Source of the DNA: a virus
DNA length: 64,000 nt
Strand: one strand, 5' to 3'
Virus record (IMG/VR): IMGVR_UViG_3300037245_002163
Location: 37,301-101,300 of that record
The first letter of the stretch is position 1; each line of letters opens with the position of its first letter. The notes under the pieces were generated by a model that worked only from the letters and a program-made list of their open reading frames with translations, made no database searches and was not told the origin of the DNA. The position numbers and the translations under genes are program-made. Shown here piece after piece: positions 8,040 to 14,692 of this stretch.

Positions 8040-8138
8040 GGGGGATCGTCCTTTCGATGTTCATGAGCGCATTGTTTGCGTGTGTCGTCCAGTACGTGCT
8101 GTAAGTTCGCGCGATCATTTGGCAACCCCCACACCCGA

Positions 8139-8717
8139 TTAGAACAGGTGGGCTTTTGCAGTGCGCACGCGAAACTTCGGCGCTCCGTTGCGGCGTAACA
8201 CGACTTCGGTCACGCCGGCAGCGATGGCGTCTTTATCACGGGCGACCGCCACATCCGTGGCCCATTCCCAGCGCGTGAGCGAGGGTGAGGGGTCACGGTA
8301 GTCGCACCAAAAGTGCAGCCCTTCGACCGCGAAGATGCACACGACGTGCCCCTTGCTCTTCTGGCCCTCGCGCCCGTACCAAACGGTGCCGAGCCATGCG
8401 GCGCTTGCGAGCCCGCTTTGCAAGAGCGCCGTACACCAATAGAGCGCGTGATCATCGCAGTCCCCAAACTCCGTGTCGCCGGCATTGATCTTTGCCTGAA
8501 ACTTGCCGGGGCACATGAGCACATCGAGCACGCCCTTGATCGGATCGGGGCGCCAGTGCTGTCCCCATTTCAAGGCTTCGACGATCTCCCGCGTGGTGTA
8601 GTAGTGGTCGAGGTCGGGCCATCGTCGCCAGCCAGTGAGCCATTGGGTGAGCCCGTACCAAAGCGGCACGAGCCAGTAGAGGCGCTTGTAGAAAAAGCGC
8701 ACGAGCTTGTCAGTCAT
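8139..8717 (-). CDS. Transglutaminase-like cysteine peptidase-fold protein
   Basis: A 192-residue protein from ATG 8717 with GGGGA upstream. Residues 13-30 form a Trp-rich hydrophobic segment. The core carries the transglutaminase/NlpC-type triad in order: Cys87 in GDCDDHA, His124 in KGHVVC and Asp139 in WCDYRD. Related folds act as peptidases, amidases or amide-forming enzymes. It lies among small accessory genes and could modify host protein or peptidoglycan at the membrane. Fold call is good; substrate unknown. Confidence 0.7.
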   Translation of the reverse strand: MTDKLVRFFYKRLYWLVPLWYGLTQWLTGWRRWPDLDHYYTTREIVEALKWGQHWRPDPIKGVLDVLMCPGKFQAKINAGDTEFGDCDDHALYWCTALLQSGLASAAWLGTVWYGREGQKSKGHVVCIFAVEGLHFWCDYRDPSPSLTRWEWATDVAVARDKDAIAAGVTEVVLRRNGAPKFRVRTAKAHLF

Positions 8718-8739
8718 TGTGAATCCCCCTGAGCGTAGG

Positions 8740-9000
8740 TTAGCTCTTGCGGGGCGTTGCCCGCCACGGGCTAGGCCCGATCGTGTCGACGTGCTCTTGT
8801 TGCGTGAAGGTGCACAGAGCGTCGGGATGGCGGTTGTACCAATCGAAGACTTCGCGGATGGGGTGGCCTACGAAGCGTTTCGTGGCCGGGATCGAACGGT
8901 ACACATGGCCAAGCACGACCACGAAATCGATGTTCAATTCGTGTGTTTGGAAGTTGGCGACTCCCGTGAAGCTAGACCAGCCAAGCAAAGGGGTACGCAT
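8740..9000 (-). CDS. Hypothetical protein
   Basis: An 86-residue protein from ATG 9000, alpha/beta with a hydrophobic central strand (DFVVVLGHVYRSI). No recognised motif. A 22-bp gap separates it from the transglutaminase-like gene downstream, suggesting one operon. Confidence 0.4.
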   Translation of the reverse strand: MRTPLLGWSSFTGVANFQTHELNIDFVVVLGHVYRSIPATKRFVGHPIREVFDWYNRHPDALCTFTQQEHVDTIGPSPWRATPRKS

Positions 9001-9030
9001 GCTCCGATTACTAACCCAAGCGCCCCGTGC

Positions 9031-9366
9031 TCACCAGTTATTGTGGGGAAAGCGTAGCGCAAAACAAATGCGCAGAATGGGTTCGTGGGTGCGAAGCCAG
9101 GTGGAGCATTCCACATCGGTCCAGTCATTGGGCATGTACATGGAACACTTGCCCACGGGCAAGTGCAGAGCCCGCGCCCGTAGCGTGTAGCGCGTCGTCA
9201 TGGGGATATCGGGGAGCATGGCTTCTGCGATGAAGCGAGGCGACGGCTTGTCGGGCTCGATGTATTCGTACAGCTCCCCGTGCGGCTTTTCGAGCACTAG
9301 GATGCGCCGGTCATGGCGCACGGCGATGAAGCGGGGCTGTTGGTGCTCGATGAGGGAAGGGACCAT
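9031..9366 (-). CDS. Hypothetical protein
   Basis: A 111-residue protein. The ATG at 9366 lies in an AAGGATAATG context directly after the upstream stop; a longer frame to 9417 overlaps that gene and is less likely. The first 45 residues are beta-like (RFIAVRHDRRILVLEKP). It contains CSMYMPNDWTDVEC, but no known family is recognised. Confidence 0.45.
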   Translation of the reverse strand: MVPSLIEHQQPRFIAVRHDRRILVLEKPHGELYEYIEPDKPSPRFIAEAMLPDIPMTTRYTLRARALHLPVGKCSMYMPNDWTDVECSTWLRTHEPILRICFALRFPHNNW

Positions 9367-9371
9367 TATCC

Positions 9372-9566
9372 TTAGTTGTCTTGGGCAGCTCTTTCCGCGT
9401 CCAGATCGTCGGCCCATCGGATGAGCCTGAGCCCGAGCGCGCGAGCCTTGCGTGTCGTCATGTGGAACGTGTGCGGCGTCCCGTCTTTGGTTTTCAGTTC
9501 CAAGCCCACGATGGGCTGGTCCGCGGGAACAATATCGTTGGGGTCTGCGGGGATCTTGTCAGCCAT
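9372..9566 (-). CDS. Hypothetical small protein
   Basis: A 64-residue protein. Its ATG overlaps the upstream TAA (TAATG) in the string AAAGGATAATG. The N-terminus is acidic, followed by a strand pair (GLELKTKDG) and a C-terminal helix. Function unknown. Confidence 0.5.
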   Translation of the reverse strand: MADKIPADPNDIVPADQPIVGLELKTKDGTPHTFHMTTRKARALGLRLIRWADDLDAERAAQDN

Positions 9567-9796
9567 TATCCTTTGCTTTCGGTTTCGGGGTTCACGTCGT
9601 GCGCATCGCTAGCTTCGGGGTTCAAGCACGGCTGCCCTTCGGAGATGCACACGCCGTCAAGGATCTGTTCGATATCGATGCCCACGCCGCGCCAGCTTCG
9701 GTACGCACTGGTATACGCCGTGCCGTGTTCGTTGCGCACGCGTGCTCGCCAGCGCCCGGTGCGTGTCCGGTACAGCAATATCTCCGCGTTGCTCAT
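9566..9796 (-). CDS. Hypothetical small protein
   Basis: A 76-residue protein. ATG 9796 has GGGATAATC immediately upstream, a good Shine-Dalgarno with AT spacer, and is preferred to a start at 9820 inside the upstream gene. The first 35 residues are a basic beta-hairpin (LYRTRTGRWRARVRNEHG), the rest acidic. Function unknown. Confidence 0.5.
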   Translation of the reverse strand: MSNAEILLYRTRTGRWRARVRNEHGTAYTSAYRSWRGVGIDIEQILDGVCISEGQPCLNPEASDAHDVNPETESKG

Positions 9797-9798
9797 GA

Positions 9799-10044
9799 TT
9801 ATCCCTTGCTTGCTTTGCATCGCACGATCGCCACGATCTCATCGCCGGGATACCATGTACGGGTCTCTTGGAAGTACGCGCCGTCGTCCGCTTCGAAGCG
9901 CATCGTCACGAGCACGTAGAGCCCGGCGAGCTGAGTCACGCCGTCTTCGCCGTGGTAGTCGCCGACCTTGATCACTTCGGTCACACGGTGAACGCCTTCG
10001 ATGGCGTCGCCTTTGCACAGCTTACTCGCTCTGACGTTGCGCAT
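9799..10044 (-). CDS. Hypothetical beta-rich small protein
   Basis: An 81-residue protein from ATG 10044. Alternating strands such as GLYVLVTMRFEADD suggest a small beta-barrel. Its 5' end overlaps by 23 bases the end of a tiny membrane-anchored peptide gene in another frame. No family is recognised. Confidence 0.5.
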   Translation of the reverse strand: MRNVRASKLCKGDAIEGVHRVTEVIKVGDYHGEDGVTQLAGLYVLVTMRFEADDGAYFQETRTWYPGDEIVAIVRCKASKG

Positions 10045-10153
10045 GGTTGTCGACTGTGAACGCGGGGGCTTCGAGGATAACCGAATCGCCGGGTGTCGAG
10101 CACCACGCTACGGCGAGCAATAGCCAAAGGAACACGTGAAGGTCAAGCGCCAT
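10022..10153 (-). CDS. Small membrane-anchored peptide, lipoprotein-like
   Basis: A 43-residue frame from ATG 10153, overlapping the ends of both flanking genes. The sequence is MALDLH, a hydrophobic run VFLWLLLAVAW, then Cys18 and a polar tail of 25 residues. This has the plan of a very short lipoprotein or Rz1-like outer spanin, but Trp before the cysteine does not fit the usual lipobox, so a plain signal anchor is equally possible. The polar tail (PAFTVDNHAQRQSE) is not proline-rich as in most Rz1 proteins. Confidence 0.4.
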   Translation of the reverse strand: MALDLHVFLWLLLAVAWCSTPGDSVILEAPAFTVDNHAQRQSE

Positions 10154-10508
10154 TGCGCTCTGCGGCGATCTCTTCGGCGCGTAGCTTCACCTTCACGGCG
10201 CACGGATCGCACAAGCATGGCGACTCCCATTTGCCGTCCATTTCCATGCGCATGCACACGGTGGCGCCGCCTATGCCGCACACTTCGCAGTCTTCGGCCT
10301 CACGCAACCGTACGAAGCTCCGGCGCAGATCGTTGGCGTGTTGCTCCGTGCCGAGTGTGAAGCCCACGATCAACGGGATGGCGAACAAGGTCGCATCCTC
10401 TTTCATTATCCCCCGCGCTTCGGCTTCGGGGCTTTCGTAGCGGATAACCCAGCCGCGCGCTTTCACCATCGCGAGCACGTGCTCTGCGATCTCATAGATA
10501 TCACCCAC
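10143..10508 (-). CDS. Hypothetical protein with cysteine pairs
   Basis: A 121-residue protein from ATG 10508. After an N-terminal helix, residues about 75-108 contain CEVC, a single Cys, and CLCDPC, a likely zinc-binding domain. The hydrophobic ATLFAIPLIVGFTLG is more likely a buried helix than a membrane span. Function unknown. Confidence 0.5.
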   Translation of the reverse strand: MGDIYEIAEHVLAMVKARGWVIRYESPEAEARGIMKEDATLFAIPLIVGFTLGTEQHANDLRRSFVRLREAEDCEVCGIGGATVCMRMEMDGKWESPCLCDPCAVKVKLRAEEIAAERNGA

Positions 10509-10513
10509 CGCTA

Positions 10514-10717
10514 TTATCCTCGCTGCACCGCTACGAGCGTCGCCGGGTCCATGAGGGTGCGCTCGCCGGTCTCCGTGGTGATCAGGATCTTGCCGCCGCG
10601 AAAGCTCACGTCCGTGATTCGCGAGTATCCTCCGGTAGCAACCATGATACGCACGGCGCGCGTTAGCTCGCGCGCTTCGATGCGATCGGTGGTGGGCTTC
10701 TTATCGAGTAGGTGCAT
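10514..10717 (-). CDS. Hypothetical small protein
   Basis: A 67-residue protein. ATG 10717 is preceded by AGAGGATAATC, where AGAGG is a well-placed ribosome-binding site. A basic helix is followed by a beta-hairpin (DVSFRGGKILITTETG). No family is recognised. Confidence 0.5.
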   Translation of the reverse strand: MHLLDKKPTTDRIEARELTRAVRIMVATGGYSRITDVSFRGGKILITTETGERTLMDPATLVAVQRG

Positions 10718-10719
10718 GA

Positions 10720-11277
10720 TTATCCTCTAGGGGCGGTAGGTGGTAGCTCATGGGCTTTTTGGGCTTCGCGCAGCTCCCGCACAAGCGCGGGAACGACGTA
10801 CTTGCGGAGCACCATACGAGCTTTGGCATCGGATGGCGTCAGCTTGCGAAGCGTGAATCGGATGACCCGGTGAACGCGCTTCACGTGTAGCAGGGCGATG
10901 GCAGTTTGGCCGAAGTAGGCCGGGGGGAAGGCGCCGCTTTCGCGCAGCTCAAAGTCGAGCCACTGGCCCCATTGCGACTGAGTGTCGACGCACTTGCTGC
11001 GGATGGTGCCGGCCGTCCATCGGGGATCGTCCGCGAAGCCGATGCTGTAGGTGGCCACGCATGCCGTGTACGCCAGCTCTGAGCGCAGCGCCCGCTCACG
11101 GTAGAGCACGGGGATGCGATCGTAGTTGGGGCCGGCAGCGTCGGCGCTGTCTTGGTACTGGCGCTTGGCATCGGCGAACGCCCACACCGGAGCTTGCGCG
11201 AGCACCGGAACCGCGGGGGCTCCGATGGCCAGCCAAAGGATAATGGTGGTGGCCAGCTCGATGCGTTGGCGGGTCAT
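10720..11277 (-). CDS. Putative exported protein
   Basis: A 185-residue protein whose ATG overlaps the upstream TGA. Residues 1-28 form a Sec signal peptide: MTRQRIELA, a hydrophobic core TTIILWLAIGAPAVPV, then LAQA as a likely cleavage site. The mature part is helical and basic with two cysteines (ACVAT and KCVD). Export implies a periplasmic role, for instance in lysis or superinfection exclusion, but no domain is recognised. Confidence 0.5.
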   Translation of the reverse strand: MTRQRIELATTIILWLAIGAPAVPVLAQAPVWAFADAKRQYQDSADAAGPNYDRIPVLYRERALRSELAYTACVATYSIGFADDPRWTAGTIRSKCVDTQSQWGQWLDFELRESGAFPPAYFGQTAIALLHVKRVHRVIRFTLRKLTPSDAKARMVLRKYVVPALVRELREAQKAHELPPTAPRG

Positions 11278-11735
11278 GACGCGGCTTTGGTTTCAGCGTC
11301 GCGTAGTAGCGCCTGGAGCACTTCGATCGGGCCGGTCGCGTCTTGTAGCGTTTGCGCACGGCCTTGGCTGTAGCCGCGATCGTAGCGATCGGTCTCTTCG
11401 CGTGCGTCGCGTTCGGAAGCGATGCGCTCCGTGGCCATGCCGTCCAGAACGTCGGCAAGGGTCTCGCGCATGCGCACAAGGTCGTCGACTGCGATCGTGG
11501 CGGTCGTCACGGGGATCATCCATCCGTAGCCGACTTGCTCTTGGTAGTCGTCTTCCCCGATGGCGTTGCACATGCCGGAGCCGTAGCGCCCGCACTGGTA
11601 GTCAGCGCGATCCGCTTCGATGCGCACCTTGCGCACGGCCTTGCCGTTTTTGTCGCGGGCCACGATGCCCAAGTGGGTCGTGTAGTTGTAGTCGTAATCG
11701 ATGTGCGCGGTGGTGTAGCGGATAATGGTTTCCAT
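11274..11735 (-). CDS. Hypothetical protein, first gene of an operon
   Basis: A 153-residue protein. Start at ATG 11735 rather than GTG 11753, because the -10 element at 11758-11763 puts the transcript start near 11750. The N-terminal 100 residues are beta-rich with many Tyr and Asp (HIDYDYNYTTHLG) and two cysteines; the rest is a charged helix. Function unknown. It has the common leader TGAAGGGAACGAAGACCATG. Confidence 0.5.
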   Translation of the reverse strand: METIIRYTTAHIDYDYNYTTHLGIVARDKNGKAVRKVRIEADRADYQCGRYGSGMCNAIGEDDYQEQVGYGWMIPVTTATIAVDDLVRMRETLADVLDGMATERIASERDAREETDRYDRGYSQGRAQTLQDATGPIEVLQALLRDAETKAAS

Positions 11736-11757
11736 GGTCTTCGTTCCCTTCACCTAG

Positions 11758-11787
11758 AGTGTACGGCACGCCGTATACGGCCGTCAA
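11758..11787 (-). promoter_or_regulatory. Promoter with palindromic operator in spacer
   Basis: Reading leftward, -35 TTGACG (11782-11787), an 18-bp spacer and -10 TACACT (11758-11763). The spacer holds a perfect 12-bp palindrome GCCGTATACGGC (11770-11781), a typical repressor position. It drives the 11735 gene and overlaps the 3' end of the upstream gene. Confidence 0.6.
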
Positions 11788-12005
11788 GCCTCATTCCGTT
11801 GGCGCTCTACAGCGTCCGCGATGGCGGCGGCAAGCGCATTCCAGCCGCGCTCTTCGGCCATCGCAGCCGTGGTGAGCTGTTCGAAGTTGGCCGTGGTCCC
11901 GCAATAGCCGGGAATGCGGCTGCCTAGGTCGAGGAGCTGAGCGACCCTTGCGAGGCTCACGCGGAGCTTCACAAGGGGGCTCAGGGGGCTTAGGGGTGCT
12001 GCCAT
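11784..12005 (-). CDS. Hypothetical small helical protein
   Basis: A 73-residue protein from ATG 12005, which has GGGAG 8 bases upstream; longer frames to 12176 overlap the upstream gene. It starts MAAPLSPLSPLVKLR and is mostly helical with a conserved-looking GYCGTTANFEQL turn. Function unknown. Confidence 0.5.
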   Translation of the reverse strand: MAAPLSPLSPLVKLRVSLARVAQLLDLGSRIPGYCGTTANFEQLTTAAMAEERGWNALAAAIADAVERQRNEA

Positions 12006-12007
12006 GG

Positions 12008-12565
12008 TTATATCTCCCGTGGTTGGTTGAAGTCGCGTCCGAAGCCGAGCACGGGGCTCGTGTGGCCCTTGGCCCGGTACTCGCCGTCTTGGCGGCGGGT
12101 GAAGCAGCGCCATTCGCTCTCCGGCATTTCGACGGGCTCGTAGAGCAAGGCGCGCGGGCCGTGGCTCGCATCCCATTCGCTCTTGGCGACGCGATCCGAG
12201 CTAACCCAGATCATGTGCCCGCTCTTGCTCACCTTGCGGACGGTCGCCGGGTACACGTCGCTGGGGTGGCTGTAGTGAACGCCGTCGCCGACCTGGAAAT
12301 GCGTGATCAGGTGCCGGCAGAAGTCGCGCTCTTGGAGCACGCCGAACGACACCTTTTTGTCGCCTTCGAAGCCGAAGATGCGGATGATGAATCGCTCGTG
12401 CACGTCCCGGTCGTGCTGGACTACGAAGACGCGGCCCACGGCCCGATCAGTGAGCACGCGAGCGGTACGCGCCGCCGCATTCCAGTTGGTGAACACGGCG
12501 GGCTCGTGCTTTTCGGTCGGAGCGTCGAAGTCGATTGGTTGGGTCGTATCGTTGTCGGTAGTCAT
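12008..12565 (-). CDS. Conserved-type phage protein, unknown
   Basis: A 185-residue protein. The second half contains GVHYSHPSDVYPATVRKVS followed by MIWVSSD, a small beta-barrel pattern seen in uncharacterised proteins of many phages. The C-terminal part (WRCFTRRQDGEYRAKG) extends that domain. The N-terminal 60 residues form a separate alpha/beta segment. No enzymatic residues are evident. The spacing to the next gene is 2 bases. Confidence 0.5.
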   Translation of the reverse strand: MTTDNDTTQPIDFDAPTEKHEPAVFTNWNAAARTARVLTDRAVGRVFVVQHDRDVHERFIIRIFGFEGDKKVSFGVLQERDFCRHLITHFQVGDGVHYSHPSDVYPATVRKVSKSGHMIWVSSDRVAKSEWDASHGPRALLYEPVEMPESEWRCFTRRQDGEYRAKGHTSPVLGFGRDFNQPREI

Positions 12566-12568
12566 GGC

Positions 12569-13069
12569 CTAAATCTCCCAAAGCTCTTCGTTGGCGGTTG
12601 CGATGATGCCCTTCTCAATATCCTCTAGCTCGATGCGCACGGCGTGGGCGTTGTGCTCAAGGTCTTCGATGTGCTCGCAGAGCGCGTCAAGGCGCTTGTA
12701 GAGGCGACGGCGCCGGGTGATCTCTTCGTCGTCGTACTCCGCGCAGATTGCGTCGATATCCTCTTCGCTCAGGCGCTCATGGTTCGCTTGGGCGACCGTG
12801 AAGCTCTCCGCGGGAAAGAGGGTGCAGTAGCCGCCGCTGGTCCCGCCGTGGAAGTCGAGCGCGACGGTCCAGCCGCACTCCGGCTCCCCGAAGAAAGCGC
12901 AGCGGGTGGTCGTGGTTGCCGCGTGACCGTGCCCAAGGGCTTCGTCGATCACGCCTTGGAACGCCTTGGCCTCTTCGCGCGTGTCATACACGTGGGCCGC
13001 GCCGTTATCCTTGGTCCATTTGACGTTTTCGGGGAGTTGGTAGTGCTTGATGATCTCGATGGTGTTCAC
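12569..13069 (-). CDS. Hypothetical protein with coiled-coil C-terminus
   Basis: A 166-residue protein starting at GTG 13069, overlapping the upstream TGA (GTGA). Residues 20-90 form an alpha/beta region with two cysteines (CAFFGEPECGW); residues 105-155 form a charged coiled coil. Function unknown. Confidence 0.5.
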   Translation of the reverse strand: MNTIEIIKHYQLPENVKWTKDNGAAHVYDTREEAKAFQGVIDEALGHGHAATTTTRCAFFGEPECGWTVALDFHGGTSGGYCTLFPAESFTVAQANHERLSEEDIDAICAEYDDEEITRRRRLYKRLDALCEHIEDLEHNAHAVRIELEDIEKGIIATANEELWEI

Positions 13070-13296
13070 GACGCACCGCCGTTCCGCTTGTGGTCTTGGT
13101 AGCCGGCCCATTCGTCGATCGTCGGGTGACCGCCGAGCTTGGCGACAACCGCGGTGTACTGCGCGCGAAGCGCATTGTGCTGGCGGCGAAGCTCTTTGCT
13201 TTCCGCGGGGGCGTGCTCTTCGCAGTGGGTCATTTCGAGCCCTTCGATGCGCACGATGAGATGGCGCAACGCGCCCATTAGCTTGAATCGGTCCAT
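13066..13296 (-). CDS. Hypothetical coiled-coil protein, first gene of an operon
   Basis: A 76-residue protein. Start at ATG 13296, because the -10 element at 13322-13327 excludes upstream starts. The body is a helix with Leu/Ile heptads and a polar tail (GYQDHKRNGG). It has the common leader TGAAGGGAACGAAGACCATG. Function unknown. Confidence 0.5.
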   Translation of the reverse strand: MDRFKLMGALRHLIVRIEGLEMTHCEEHAPAESKELRRQHNALRAQYTAVVAKLGGHPTIDEWAGYQDHKRNGGAS

Positions 13297-13321
13297 GGTC
13301 TTCGTTCCCTTCATGGCTTTC

Positions 13322-13350
13322 ATCGTAGACGGTGGGCCGTACAACGCCAA
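13322..13350 (-). promoter_or_regulatory. Sigma70-like promoter
   Basis: Leftward -35 TTGGCG (13345-13350), 17-bp spacer, -10 TACGAT (13322-13327). The spacer contains GTACGGCCCACCGTC, related to the CCGTATAC/CCGTCTA sequences at other promoters of this phage. Drives the 13296 gene. Confidence 0.5.
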
Positions 13351-13432
13351 GTGAGGTAGCTCACCAAAGCAACGATTATCCTCTGAGGGGCGTCAGAAGC
13401 GCATGGGGCTCCGCGTCACCTAGGCATGAGCC

Positions 13433-13768
13433 CTAACGGAGCGCGAGCGGGAGCGATGAGAGTAGCCGGGCACCACTTGGCGCAACCGCAACCGCCGTGA
13501 GTTCCCCACCTAGGTCGGGTTCGTGGAAGCAGAGCATTGGCACGCTCGCGCCGGCAAGGCGCTCCACGAGCCCGCTTAGGGCCTCTTTGTCGGGAACGGC
13601 CAGGCACACGAGGTTATTGCTCCGCGTGTGCCAGCGGGCCGCCTGAGCGGGCTGAGCGAGCACGTAGCCCACGAGCGCATGCCCAAGCTGGGCCGCTTGG
13701 AGCCCCGCGGGCAGATCATCGCGTGTGACCGCGTACAGCTTAGAGGCGTCGGCGGGAATCGAACCCAC
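13433..13768 (-). CDS. PTH2-type peptidyl-tRNA hydrolase
   Basis: About 101-111 residues with the PTH2 pattern: LYAVTRDDLPAGLQAAQLGHA, a strand LVCLAVPD, a helix, then HEPDLGGELTAVAV and LLSSLPLAL. The family cleaves peptidyl-tRNA and recycles the tRNA. There is no ATG: the frame enters from a tRNA gene on the same strand. The candidate starts are a GTG at 13768 inside the tRNA T-arm or a CTG at 13738 next to the first core residue. The family call is by pattern; the start is unresolved. Confidence 0.7.
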   Translation of the reverse strand: MGSIPADASKLYAVTRDDLPAGLQAAQLGHALVGYVLAQPAQAARWHTRSNNLVCLAVPDKEALSGLVERLAGASVPMLCFHEPDLGGELTAVAVAPSGARLLSSLPLALR

Positions 13769-13817
13769 ATTTCGGACCTCATCAGGGTCCGCATCTTGGC
13801 CGTTAGAACACGACGCC
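13745..13817 (-). tRNA. tRNA, anticodon GAT (Ile)
   Basis: A cloverleaf folds on the - strand: a 7-bp acceptor GGCGTCG/CGACGCC, a short D-arm with AACGGCCA loop, an anticodon stem GGACC/GGTCC with loop CTGATGA giving anticodon GAT, a 5-base variable loop, and a T-arm GTGGG-TTCGATT-CCCGC. The D-stem is weak and one extra base lies before the anticodon stem. No CCA is encoded. The 3' end lies within or abuts the PTH2 frame. Confidence 0.7.
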
Positions 13818-13822
13818 GGGGT

Positions 13823-13902
13823 ACGTGGGGGTGGAATCGAACCACCTACCTCCGAGGCAGCACTACGTGCATCCCGGTGCTCTTCCAATGAGCTACCCAC
13901 GC
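13823..13902 (-). tRNA. tRNA-like element, anticodon arm not standard
   Basis: Acceptor GCGTGGG/CCCACGT, D-arm GCTC-ATTGGAA-GAGC and T-arm GGTGG-TTCGATT-CCACC are all well formed. The 31 bases between D-arm and T-stem do not fold into a 5-bp, 7-base-loop anticodon arm; they contain GCAC/GTGC and TGCC/GGTA stems instead. It may be a class-II-like tRNA with unusual pairing, a degenerate tRNA or another RNA. It lies 5 bases upstream of the tRNA at 13745-13817. Confidence 0.5.
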
Positions 13903-13937
13903 AAAAAGCCCCAAGCCGCGGTGAAGCGAGTTGGGGC
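13903..13937 (-). terminator. Rho-independent terminator abutting the tRNA-like element
   Basis: Leftward, GCCCCAA (13931-13937) pairs perfectly with TTGGGGC (13908-13914) and is followed by five T residues (13903-13907). The T-tract ends exactly where the tRNA-like acceptor begins. It would end transcription from the 14204 gene. Confidence 0.55.
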
Positions 13938-14000
13938 GAAGTGTTCTCTTGCTGCGCGTCAATCGCGCGACCGTCAATGGTGGAAAGGCATGCCCGGAAA

Positions 14001-14204
14001 CTAACGCCGGCTTGTGGGCGTGTCAACGTGTGCGTGCACGGCACACGCTTGGCCGCACTTGCCGCACGTGACCACGTAGGCGCCGTAGCTCCGCTCTAGG
14101 GCGATCGTCGCGACGCATCCGTGTACGGGGCAGAAGGCGTCCACGTTTTCGGGCGGTACGATGTTCTTGGAGTCGGGATCTTCGAACGGCGGTGGGTCGA
14201 CCAT
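14001..14204 (-). CDS. Small zinc-ribbon protein
   Basis: A 67-residue protein. Two cysteine pairs, CPVHGC and CGKCGQAC, flank a beta-hairpin with ERSYGAYVV, the plan of a zinc ribbon. ATG 14204 is used here; a TTG at 14219 with a G-rich tract upstream is possible but falls in a terminator. Zinc ribbons commonly bind nucleic acid or protein. Confidence 0.5.
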   Translation of the reverse strand: MVDPPPFEDPDSKNIVPPENVDAFCPVHGCVATIALERSYGAYVVTCGKCGQACAVHAHVDTPTSRR

Positions 14205-14217
14205 GGGCGGAGCGTAC

Positions 14218-14256
14218 AAAAAAGTGACCCCCCAGAACAGCGTGCTCTGAGGGGTC
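14218..14256 (-). terminator. Rho-independent terminator
   Basis: Leftward, GACCCCTCAGA (14246-14256) pairs with TCTGGGGGGTC (14226-14236), one mismatch in 11, with a 9-base loop, and is followed by a run of six T residues (14218-14223). It ends the 14561 transcript. Confidence 0.65.
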
Positions 14257-14345
14257 GAGTGGGAACCCGTAGAAGTCTTGAAGGGATACTACGGAGTGCC
14301 CCTGGGGGCGTGCGTGCGCAGACCAACGCGCTCGCTCGCCCGAAG

Positions 14346-14561
14346 TTAGATGACGTGCTTTACGTAGTCGCATCCCCGCACATCGAAGTCGCGCTCGTAG
14401 GCGACTTCGCGCGCCGCGTCTTCGCTTTGGTACGTCACGTCGTGACCCCACTTGTCGAGTTCGATGCCCTTGCCCGTGCGGGGGTCGACGAATCGTGCGG
14501 GGTGCTGATTGGTGTAGCTCCGGCAAACGGTGCTGACTTCGATTACGACTGCTTTGCTCAT
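14346..14561 (-). CDS. Hypothetical small protein
   Basis: A 71-residue protein from ATG 14561, the start set by its promoter. N-terminal strand KAVVIEVSTVC, then a polar loop region and FDVRGCDYVKHVI at the C-terminus. No recognised family. It stands alone between its promoter and a terminator, so it is probably monocistronic. Confidence 0.5.
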   Translation of the reverse strand: MSKAVVIEVSTVCRSYTNQHPARFVDPRTGKGIELDKWGHDVTYQSEDAAREVAYERDFDVRGCDYVKHVI

Positions 14562-14584
14562 GGTCTCTCTTCCCTTCACTCCAA

Positions 14585-14613
14585 ACACTACGGCACACCG
14601 TCTAGCGTGTCAA
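14585..14613 (-). promoter_or_regulatory. Sigma70-like promoter
   Basis: Leftward -35 TTGACA (14608-14613), 17-bp spacer CGCTAGACGGTGTGCCG, -10 TAGTGT (14585-14590), then GAAGGGAA before ATG 14561. The spacer is nearly the same as that of the promoter at 47808-47836. Confidence 0.65.
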
Positions 14614-14692
14614 ATGCGCCGTCTAGTTTCCCGCGGGGGTATGGAGAATCCAGCACTTTGCGGGCACTCTGGGAAGCGGAATGGGGGTAACC

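Noticed and set aside
13745-13902. tRNA attachment site (attP/attB) for integration
   Set aside because: No integrase in the window and no duplicated tRNA end detected; a lytic phage tRNA is simpler.
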